A stretch of DNA of 12,636 nucleotides from an uncultured Haemophilus sp. Its GTDB lineage: Bacteria > Pseudomonadota > Gammaproteobacteria > Enterobacterales > Pasteurellaceae. A program made the position numbers and the translations under genes. Shown here piece by piece: positions 1 through 5,466 of this stretch. Location of the stretch: NCBI RefSeq assembly GCF_937976265.1, contig NZ_CALJRX010000167.1, positions 1-12,636 on the forward strand, given 5' to 3'. The notes under the pieces are model-generated. The model was not told the origin of the DNA. It worked only from the letters and a program-made list of their open reading frames with translations, and did not search any database. Numbering within the stretch: the first letter of the stretch is position 1; each line of letters begins with the position of its first letter.

Positions 1-311
1 GCAAAGGCAAATCGGGGGATTTACCACCTCGCAAAGGTTTTGCGGAAAAATGGCATCCGCTAATTCTCGCTAATTTACCCAATATTGAACTGACCATTCT
101 CATTGGACAATATGCGCAAAAATACTATTTGCCAGAAAATAATCTTAATGTAACGGAGACTGTTCACCATTTCCGTGATTTTCTCCCTCACTTTCTCCCA
201 CTTGTTCACCCTTCTCCACGCAACCAAATTTGGCTCAAAAAGAATCCGTGGTTTGAACAAGAGATTGTGCCAACATTACAAAAGCAAGTGAAAGCGATTT
301 TATCTCGTTAA
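1..311 (+). CDS. Uracil-DNA glycosylase superfamily protein, C-terminal part (5' end outside window)
   Basis: The reading frame is open from base 3 to the TAA at 309-311 and gives about 102 residues. It begins KGKSGDLPPRKGFAEKWHP and contains LVHPSPRN about 30 residues before the end, followed by WLKKNPWFE. An HPSPRN box followed by a KNPWFE-type tail is typical of small UDG-superfamily proteins of about 190 residues, where the His-containing loop is motif 2 of the uracil-excision site. The N-terminal half, with motif 1, lies upstream and cannot be checked. By family it would remove uracil or related lesions from DNA, or be a UDG-fold protein of unknown substrate. It is followed directly by a hairpin terminator, so it ends its transcription unit. 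The family call is fairly firm; the enzymatic specificity is not. Confidence 0.82.
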   Translation, partial: KGKSGDLPPRKGFAEKWHPLILANLPNIELTILIGQYAQKYYLPENNLNVTETVHHFRDFLPHFLPLVHPSPRNQIWLKKNPWFEQEIVPTLQKQVKAILSR

Positions 312-328
312 ATTGATATTCAATTATG

Positions 329-370
329 AAGTGCGGTCAAAAATCTTCTGATTTTGACCACACTTTTCTT
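329..370 (+). terminator. Rho-independent terminator made of an uptake-signal pair
   Basis: AAGTGCGGTC at 329-338 pairs with GACCACACTT at 357-366. The stem continues through A/T pairs around a TTCT loop and is followed by a T-rich run (364-370). The left arm is a perfect uptake signal. The right arm differs by one base (A for G), leaving one C-A mismatch in the plus-strand RNA, and one A is bulged. It closes the upstream glycosylase gene. Confidence 0.75.
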
Positions 371-399
371 TAATACTAATCAATTTTTAGTATGTATTA
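371..399. promoter_or_regulatory. Nested inverted repeat upstream of the symporter promoter
   Basis: ATACTAA (373-379) and TTAGTAT (387-393) are perfect inverted copies around a 7-base spacer. TAATAC (371-376) and GTATTA (394-399) form a second, outer inverted pair offset from the first. It lies some 25-50 bases upstream of the proposed -10 and could be an operator or a small hairpin. No known regulator site is recognised. Confidence 0.3.
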
Positions 400-401
400 T
401 T

Positions 402-429
402 TTCTGACTGAGGCCTGTTATGCTAAAAT
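402..429 (+). promoter_or_regulatory. Extended -10 promoter for the DASS symporter
   Basis: TGCTAAAAT at 421-429 is an extended -10 (TG, one base, TAAAAT). The -35 region is weak: TTCTGA at 402-407, spacer 16. Transcription would begin near 436, about 22 bases before the ATG at 458. That is downstream of the more distal in-frame ATG at 392, which supports the shorter reading frame. Confidence 0.5.
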
Positions 430-457
430 CACCGGTCTTAAAAATATAGGAAAAAAT

Positions 458-1855
458 ATGCAAGTAATATCTGTCACAAACTCTCAGCGAAAAGCATGGA
501 ATAAACAAACTATTATATTCCTTTCTGATGTAGCTCTCTTTTTTATTCTACTCAATACACTTCCTTTTGCCCCTGCTGCGAATAAAGGATTATCTTTACT
601 CGCATTTGTGGCCATTCTATGGCTCACCGAAGCAGTTAGTGTAACCATCACTGCATTATTCGTTCCAATTCTATCTGTTCTATTAGGATTAGCTGATAGT
701 CGCGAAGCCCTCGTAGCCTTTGCAGATCCAACTATCTTTTTATTCTTTGGTGGTTTTGCACTTGCAACGGCATTAAATGTGCAAAAGATCGACCAAATGA
801 TCGCTAATAAAATCATGCAATTAGCGCGGGGTCGGTTATCTGTTGCCGTACTTTATTTATTCATCGCTACGGCTTTTTTATCTATGTGGATGAGTAATAC
901 GGCTACTGCAGCAATGATGATCCCACTTTCAATGACTATTTTAAGTCAGCTAGACCGTAATAAAGATCACAATACTTATGTATTCGTATTATTAGGCATT
1001 GCTTATAGTGCTACCATCGGTGGTATGGGAACCCTTGTAGGTAGCCCACCTAATGCCATTGCCGCATCTCAACTTCATTTAGGTTTTGCAGACTGGTTAA
1101 TGTACGGCACTCCAGTCATGTTGATTTTATTTCCTGTAATTATTGGTTGGTTATACCTTGTTTTTAAACCAAAACTTGGTCTTCGCTTTGATGCGGAATT
1201 TGCCAAAATTCACATGACGAAAAAACGTATTTTAACCTTAACGATTTTTGTGGCCGTGGCAATTCTTTGGATTTTTGGTGGTTACATCAATCCAATTCTT
1301 TCTCAATTATTAGGGCTACCAAAACCTATTGGCAGTTTTGATAGTATGGTTGCGCTCTCAGCAGCGATTGTTATTTGTGTAACCGGGATCGCAAGTTGGA
1401 AAGAAGTGCAAGAAAATACAGAATGGGGCGTATTATTCCTCTTTGGTGGTGGTTTAACCTTAAGTTCTGTACTCACTCATTCAGGCGCAAGCAAAATCAT
1501 GGCGGATGGTATCGTCTTCATTATTGAAGGGGGACACTACTATGTGATGGCATTAATTGTTGCAGCATTTATTGTGATTTTGACCGAATTTACTTCAAAC
1601 ACGGCAAGTGCGGCCTTACTTGTTCCAATCTTTATTTCTATTGCACAAGCATTGAATATGCCACCGCTTGGCTTTGCGATGATTATTGGTTTGGGTGCCT
1701 CTTGTGCCTTTATGATGCCGGTTGGTACACCTCCGAATGCGATTGTGTACTCCACAGGTTTTGTTAAACAATCCGAAATGATCCGCGTGGGTAAATTTAT
1801 TGATTTAACCTGTATGGTCATTATTGCAACCATTGCTTATCTATTCTGGATGTAG
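458..1855 (+). CDS. DASS/SLC13-family sodium:dicarboxylate symporter (HI0608-like)
   Basis: This 465-residue polytopic membrane protein belongs to the divalent anion:sodium symporter family, which imports C4-dicarboxylates, citrate or sulfate with Na+ across the inner membrane. Both hallmark SNT motifs are present: SNTATA at residues 146-151 and SNTASA at 380-385. In the family (VcINDY) these bind substrate carboxylates and Na+. Each is followed by a PPNA turn (GSPPNAIAA and GTPPNAIVY), showing the two inverted halves. An in-frame ATG exists at 392, but the ATG at 458 has AGG 7 bases upstream and a promoter between the two starts, so I chose 458. It stands alone between terminators. The closest protein I recall is H. 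influenzae HI0608. The substrate cannot be read from sequence. Confidence 0.9.
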   Translation: MQVISVTNSQRKAWNKQTIIFLSDVALFFILLNTLPFAPAANKGLSLLAFVAILWLTEAVSVTITALFVPILSVLLGLADSREALVAFADPTIFLFFGGFALATALNVQKIDQMIANKIMQLARGRLSVAVLYLFIATAFLSMWMSNTATAAMMIPLSMTILSQLDRNKDHNTYVFVLLGIAYSATIGGMGTLVGSPPNAIAASQLHLGFADWLMYGTPVMLILFPVIIGWLYLVFKPKLGLRFDAEFAKIHMTKKRILTLTIFVAVAILWIFGGYINPILSQLLGLPKPIGSFDSMVALSAAIVICVTGIASWKEVQENTEWGVLFLFGGGLTLSSVLTHSGASKIMADGIVFIIEGGHYYVMALIVAAFIVILTEFTSNTASAALLVPIFISIAQALNMPPLGFAMIIGLGASCAFMMPVGTPPNAIVYSTGFVKQSEMIRVGKFIDLTCMVIIATIAYLFWM

Positions 1856-1869
1856 CTTTTAAATCAAGC

Positions 1870-1912
1870 AAGTGCGGTTGAAAATCACGTAATTTTTAAC
1901 CGCACTTTTTTA
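1870..1912 (+). terminator. Rho-independent terminator from a perfect uptake-signal pair
   Basis: AAGTGCGGTT (1870-1879) and AACCGCACTT (1898-1907) form a perfect 10-bp stem. It is extended by an AAAAT/ATTTT pairing near the loop and followed by TTTTT. Both arms contain the full 9-base uptake signal in opposite orientation, the usual double use of these signals in Haemophilus. Confidence 0.9.
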
Positions 1913-1920
1913 TTTTCTTT

Positions 1921-1936
1921 ACGCAAACGTTTGCGG
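1921..1936. promoter_or_regulatory. PurR operator upstream of the NCS2 permease
   Basis: CGCAAACGTTTGCG at 1922-1935 is a perfect 14-bp palindrome. With its flanks (ACGCAAACGTTTGCGG) it matches the gamma-proteobacterial PurR box ACGCAAACGTTTGCGT at all but the last position. It covers the -35 region of the promoter for the gene at 1991, so purine-bound PurR should repress by blocking RNA polymerase. This also argues for a purine, not uracil, as the permease substrate. Confidence 0.85.
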
Positions 1937-1958
1937 TAAATAAAAATTAACGTATAAT
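1930..1958 (+). promoter_or_regulatory. Sigma-70 promoter of the NCS2 permease
   Basis: A consensus -10, TATAAT, lies at 1953-1958. The -35 (TTTGCG at 1930-1935, spacer 17, or TTGCGG one base on, spacer 16) is imperfect and lies inside the PurR box. Expected start of transcription is near 1965, giving a leader of about 26 bases with AAGGGA at 1980-1985 as ribosome binding site. Confidence 0.7.
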
Positions 1959-1990
1959 TCGCACAATTTTTTTCTACTTAAGGGAACCTA

Positions 1991-3301
1991 ATGAATAACA
2001 ATCTACTTTATACCGTGGAAGACAAACCACCTTTCGGATTGAGTTTACTCCTTGCGGCACAACATTTACTTGCTGCACTCGGGGGAATTATTGCCGTACC
2101 ACTGGTCATTGGTAACGTCTTAAAATTACCGACCGAAGATACCATTACATTAGTTAATGCTGCGCTTTTAATTTCTGGTGTAGTGACCGTTATCCAATGT
2201 AAAGGCTTGGGGCCTATTGGTATTCGTTTACCAAGTGTAATGGGAACCAGTTTTACTTTCGTTGCCGCTGCACTGGCAATTGGTTTTAGTGAATATGGTA
2301 TCGCCGGTATTTTAGGTTCTTCTCTAGTTGGCTCATTAGTGATGATTATCGGCAGTTTCTTTATGCCGTATATTCGCAAATTGTTCCCACCACTTGTGAC
2401 GGGGACTGTTGTCATGATGATCGGTTTAAGCCTGATTCCTGTTGCCGTTGACTGGTTCGCAGGTGGTCAACGTGGTGATGCGAATTATGCGACGCCAGAA
2501 AATTTAATGATGGCGAGCTTTGTGTTGGTGATCGTGGTTGCGCTCGTACAATGGGGTAAAGGCATTTTCTCTGCTGCCGCAATCGTTATTGGGATGATGA
2601 CAGGCTATCTCGTTTGTTTAGCCATGGGTTGGGTGAGCTTTGAAGGTGTAAAACAAGCACAAACTTTCGCGATTCCACAACCACTACACTTTGGCTTAGC
2701 CTTCCCAATTTCAGGCATTATCGGCATGTCCATTGCGTATTTAGTCACGATCGTTGAATCAAGCGGTAACTTCCTAGCGCTAGGTAACGCAACCCAAACA
2801 GAAATCACCGGCAAACATTTACGTGGCGGGGTTCTAGCCGATGGTTTAGGATCTGCCCTAGCAGCCATTATGTCCACTACGCCATTCTCTTCATTCTCAC
2901 AAAACATTGGTGTCATTTCTCTAACGGGCGTGGCTAGCCGTCACGTGGTTGCGCTAACCGGTGTACTTCTAGCGCTAGCAGGCTTATTCCCTGTATTCGG
3001 TGCATTAATTGTTTCAATTCCATTGCCTGTATTAGGCGGTGCTGGCTTAATGATGTTCGCGATGATTATCGCTGCGGGTATCCAAATGTTAGATAAAGTC
3101 GCACGTAGCAAACGCAATGGTTTAATTATCGCGATTTCCATTGGCTGTGGCTTAGCGGTGACGACTCGTCCAGAATTGCTTGATAAATTACCGCACTTTT
3201 TCAAAGAAGTACTTGGTTCAGGCATTACTGTAGGTTCATTACTTGCCTTAATTCTTAACCTCGTACTTCCAGAAGATAAAGTGGAAGAAACAAAAGAATA
3301 A
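1991..3301 (+). CDS. NCS2-family purine (xanthine-type) permease
   Basis: This 436-residue protein is an inner-membrane nucleobase:proton symporter of the NCS2/NAT family with about 14 hydrophobic segments. It resembles E. coli XanP/XanQ more than UraA. The NAT signature is QNIGVISLTG, with Q304 and N305. Other family residues are H25 (AAQHLLA), E256 (VESSGN) and D284 (LADGLGS), matching the XanQ positions known to matter for transport. One difference stands out: the position that is Asp in XanP and XanQ (E-x-x-G-D) is Asn260 here (ESSGN). AAGGGA sits 5 bases before the ATG. The promoter carries a PurR box and a terminator follows at 3317, so it is a single-gene, purine-regulated unit. Xanthine is the best guess for substrate; hypoxanthine, guanine or urate are possible. 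Confidence 0.9.
   Translation: MNNNLLYTVEDKPPFGLSLLLAAQHLLAALGGIIAVPLVIGNVLKLPTEDTITLVNAALLISGVVTVIQCKGLGPIGIRLPSVMGTSFTFVAAALAIGFSEYGIAGILGSSLVGSLVMIIGSFFMPYIRKLFPPLVTGTVVMMIGLSLIPVAVDWFAGGQRGDANYATPENLMMASFVLVIVVALVQWGKGIFSAAAIVIGMMTGYLVCLAMGWVSFEGVKQAQTFAIPQPLHFGLAFPISGIIGMSIAYLVTIVESSGNFLALGNATQTEITGKHLRGGVLADGLGSALAAIMSTTPFSSFSQNIGVISLTGVASRHVVALTGVLLALAGLFPVFGALIVSIPLPVLGGAGLMMFAMIIAAGIQMLDKVARSKRNGLIIAISIGCGLAVTTRPELLDKLPHFFKEVLGSGITVGSLLALILNLVLPEDKVEETKE
3190..3198 (-). repeat. DNA uptake signal (Hin type)
   Basis: Perfect ACCGCACTT inside the NCS2 permease gene, read there as L-P-H-F. Confidence 0.85.
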
Positions 3302-3316
3302 AAATAGATAGCGAAT

Positions 3317-3343
3317 AAGGGCAGATTAACACTGCCCTTTTCT
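3317..3343 (+). terminator. Rho-independent terminator of the NCS2 permease gene
   Basis: AAGGGCAG (3317-3324) and CTGCCCTT (3332-3339) form a perfect 8-bp stem with a 7-base loop, followed by a T-rich run. It starts 16 bases after the stop codon and contains no uptake signal, unlike most terminators in this window. Confidence 0.85.
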
Positions 3344-3358
3344 TTTCCTGTAAAACAT

Positions 3359-3387
3359 TTCTAAAACTGACCGCACTTTGTTAAAAT
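3359..3387 (+). promoter_or_regulatory. Extended -10 promoter for the cnoX-like gene
   Basis: TGTTAAAAT at 3379-3387 is an extended -10. The -35 at 3359-3364 (TTCTAA, spacer 17) is weak. The spacer contains a perfect uptake signal (3370-3378). Start of transcription is expected near 3394, giving a leader of about 27 bases. Confidence 0.5.
3370..3378 (-). repeat. DNA uptake signal (Hin type), in promoter spacer
   Basis: Perfect ACCGCACTT between the proposed -35 and -10 of the cnoX-like gene. Confidence 0.85.
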
Positions 3388-3420
3388 CAGGCATCATTTT
3401 CCATTTATCAAGGAATAAAA

Positions 3421-4278
3421 ATGGCAGATTTACCTTTTTTAGTTGAACTCAACGAACAAAATCTTACCGAAACGTTGCAGCGTTCCGTCGAAACCCCGCT
3501 TGTCATTAACTTTTATGCGCCAAGCCATAAAGAATCAGCTGATTTTGTAAAAGTTCTACAACGTGTTGCAGAACAACACCAAGGACAATTTATCCTTGGG
3601 CTAGTGAATTGTGAAACTGAGCAAATGATTGCTGCACAATTTCGTATTCAAGCGTTGCCAACAACCTATCTTTTCAAAGAGGCACAAGCTTTAGATGCGT
3701 TCCCTGGTGCATTAGATGAAGCTAGCTTATTACAACGTTTAAGCGCCATTTTGCCAAAAGAAGAAGATTTAAAATTCCAAAAAGCCTTGGATTTTTTACA
3801 AGTGGAAGATTACGACTCTGCCCTTCCATTACTGAAAGAAGCCTGGGAGCTCTCAGATAAGAAAAACAGCGATGTGGCATTACTTTATGCGGAAACCTAT
3901 ATTGCCATGAAGAAAACGGAGCCTGCGGCAGATATTTTAGCGCAAATTCCGATTCAGGATCGCGACAGCCGTTGGCATGGATTACAAGCGCAGATTGAGC
4001 TTTTAATTAAAGCGGCTGATACGCCAGAAATTCAGCAATTACAAGCGGATTATGCGAAAAATCCAACGCCTGAAATTGCGTTAAAATTAGCGCTACAACT
4101 ACATCAAGCCAATCGAAACGAAGAAGCGTTAGATTTATTATTTAGCATTCTTAAACAAGATCTTTCTGCAGAAAATGGTGAAGTGAAACAACAGTTTTTA
4201 TCTATTTTATCAGCCATTGGCAATGCGGATCCTATCACCAATAAATATCGCCGATTGCTGTATTCATTACTTTACTAA
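3421..4278 (+). CDS. cnoX: CnoX/YbbN-like thioredoxin-fold TPR protein lacking the active-site Cys
   Basis: The 285 residues match the length and layout of E. coli CnoX (YbbN), a cytoplasmic chaperedoxin that holds unfolded proteins and passes them to GroEL or DnaK. Residues 1-110 form a thioredoxin domain, with the cis-Pro region QALPTTYLF; residues 110-285 are helical TPR-like repeats. The usual CGPC site is absent. E. coli has SQHC there; this protein has S35-H-K-E38, so no cysteine. The only recognisable redox candidate is Cys64 (LVNCETEQ), aligned with E. coli Cys63. It may therefore act as a chaperone without dithiol chemistry. AAGGA lies 6 bases before the ATG. It is followed on the same strand by trxB and cydDC, a redox-themed neighbourhood I also recall from H. 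influenzae. The family is firm; the mechanism is inferred. Confidence 0.88.
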   Translation: MADLPFLVELNEQNLTETLQRSVETPLVINFYAPSHKESADFVKVLQRVAEQHQGQFILGLVNCETEQMIAAQFRIQALPTTYLFKEAQALDAFPGALDEASLLQRLSAILPKEEDLKFQKALDFLQVEDYDSALPLLKEAWELSDKKNSDVALLYAETYIAMKKTEPAADILAQIPIQDRDSRWHGLQAQIELLIKAADTPEIQQLQADYAKNPTPEIALKLALQLHQANRNEEALDLLFSILKQDLSAENGEVKQQFLSILSAIGNADPITNKYRRLLYSLLY

Positions 4279-4288
4279 TAAGATCAAC

Positions 4289-4317
4289 TATTTTTTTATG
4301 CATGAAGGCTTTATAAT
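4289..4317 (+). promoter_or_regulatory. Possible trxB promoter inside the intergenic hairpin
   Basis: TATAAT at 4312-4317 is a consensus -10. The matching -35 position (4289-4294, TATTTT, spacer 17) is poor, though the area is T-rich. A transcript starting near 4324 would lack the left arm of the hairpin at 4300-4341 and so escape it. Confidence 0.4.
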
Positions 4318-4350
4318 GGACAAATTCCAAAAGCCTCATGCTTTATTTTA
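4300..4350 (+). terminator. Terminator-like hairpin between the cnoX-like gene and trxB
   Basis: GCATGAAGGCTTT (4300-4312) pairs with AAAGCCTCATGC (4330-4341) over 12 bp with one bulged A and a loop of about 17 bases. TTTATTTT follows. It would end or attenuate transcripts coming from the cnoX-like gene 21 bases downstream of its stop. A possible trxB promoter -10 (4312-4317) overlaps the loop side of the left arm. Confidence 0.55.
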
Positions 4351-4367
4351 TAAACAAAGGATTCTTT

Positions 4368-5321
4368 ATGTCAGACGTTAAACACAGTAAATTATTAATT
4401 TTAGGTTCAGGCCCTGCAGGTTATACCGCGGCTATTTATGCTGCTCGCGCAAACTTAAAACCTGTTTTAGTGACCGGTCTTCAACAAGGCGGGCAACTTA
4501 CTACGACGGATGAAATTGAAAACTGGCCGGGTGATTTTGAAATGACCACTGGCCCAGGTTTAATGCAACGTATGTTGCAACACGCTGAAAAATTTGAAAC
4601 CGAAATCGTGTTTGATCATATTAATAAAGTCGATTTATCTTCTCGTCCATTCAAACTTTATGGCGATATGCAAACCTTCACATGTGATGCATTAATCATC
4701 GCAACAGGGGCATCAGCACGTTATATCGGATTAGAATCTGAAACCGCTTATAAAGGCCGTGGCGTTTCAGCTTGCGCAACCTGTGATGGTTTCTTCTATC
4801 GCAATAAACCGGTTGCCGTTGTCGGTGGCGGAAATACTGCTGTTGAAGAAGCGCTTTACTTGGCTAATATTGCGTCTGAAGTCCATTTAATCCACCGCCG
4901 TGATAGCTTCCGTGCAGAAAAAATCTTAATCGATCGCTTATACAAAAAAGTCGAAGAAGGCAAAATCGTGCTTCATACTGACCGCACGTTGAATGAAGTG
5001 TTAGGTGATAACATGGGCGTAACCGGTGTACGTTTAGAAAACGTAAAAACCGGCGAAAAAGAAGACGTGAAATTAGACGGTTTATTTATTGCTATCGGTC
5101 ATGCACCAAATACTGAAATCTTCCAAGGTCAGCTTGAACTTAACAACGGTTATATCGTTGTTAAATCAGGCCTTGAAGGCAATGCAACAGCAACGTCAGT
5201 GGAAGGCGTATTTGCTGCGGGTGATGTAATGGATCACAACTATCGCCAAGCCATTACTTCGGCAGGAACAGGCTGTATGGCTGCATTAGATGCTGAACGT
5301 TATTTAGATGCACAAGAATAA
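4368..5321 (+). CDS. trxB: Thioredoxin reductase (NADPH)
   Basis: This 317-residue cytoplasmic flavoenzyme moves electrons from NADPH through FAD and a dithiol to thioredoxin. The FAD-binding loop GSGPAG is at 13-18, the redox pair C136-A-T-C139 is in the expected place (E. coli 135/138), the NADPH-binding GGGNTA is at 153-158, and the second FAD motif AAGDV is near 283-287. An in-frame ATG at 4338 would add ten residues, but the ATG at 4368 has AAAGGA 6 bases upstream and gives the normal N-terminus MSDVKHSKLLILGSGP. It lies between the cnoX-like gene and cydDC on the same strand. Hairpins on both sides suggest partly independent transcription. The enzyme would recycle thioredoxin for ribonucleotide reduction and oxidative damage repair. 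Confidence 0.97.
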   Translation: MSDVKHSKLLILGSGPAGYTAAIYAARANLKPVLVTGLQQGGQLTTTDEIENWPGDFEMTTGPGLMQRMLQHAEKFETEIVFDHINKVDLSSRPFKLYGDMQTFTCDALIIATGASARYIGLESETAYKGRGVSACATCDGFFYRNKPVAVVGGGNTAVEEALYLANIASEVHLIHRRDSFRAEKILIDRLYKKVEEGKIVLHTDRTLNEVLGDNMGVTGVRLENVKTGEKEDVKLDGLFIAIGHAPNTEIFQGQLELNNGYIVVKSGLEGNATATSVEGVFAAGDVMDHNYRQAITSAGTGCMAALDAERYLDAQE

Positions 5322-5342
5322 ATAAATTTCCTTATTTATTTT

Positions 5343-5437
5343 CCTCTCTTTAGCCAAGAGGGGTTAAGGGAGATTTTAAAGAATCAATTTTGTATCAATA
5401 AACTCGCCCTTCAAGCTCCCTCTCAATAGAGAGGGAG
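5343..5437. repeat. 95-bp intergenic element with imperfect terminal inverted repeats (MITE/RIP-like)
   Basis: Each end is itself a small palindrome (CCTCT...AGAGGGG at 5343-5363; CTCCCTCTC AATA GAGAGGGAG at 5416-5437). The two ends are also imperfect inverted copies of one another. The left arm reads CCTCTCT, then AGAGGG, then AAGGG, then GATTT. The reverse complement of the right arm shows the same blocks in the same order (CCTCTCT, AGAGGG, AAGGG, GAGTTT). It fills most of the 145-base trxB-cydD gap and codes for nothing. No second copy is in this window, so repeat status genome-wide is inferred. Confidence 0.5.
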
Positions 5438-5445
5438 AACTTTTT
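5416..5445 (+). terminator. Strong hairpin with T-run before cydD
   Basis: CTCCCTCTC (5416-5424) and GAGAGGGAG (5429-5437) form a perfect 9-bp stem with an AATA loop, followed by AACTTTTT. It is the right end of the inverted-repeat element and probably ends trxB transcripts 95-120 bases after the stop codon. cydD begins only about 20 bases later. Confidence 0.65.
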
Positions 5446-5466
5446 AAATACTAACTCTACAAATCT

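Noticed and set aside
392..457. N-terminal extension of the symporter from the upstream ATG
   Set aside because: The extension precedes the probable promoter and has no ribosome binding site, while the ATG at 458 has one.
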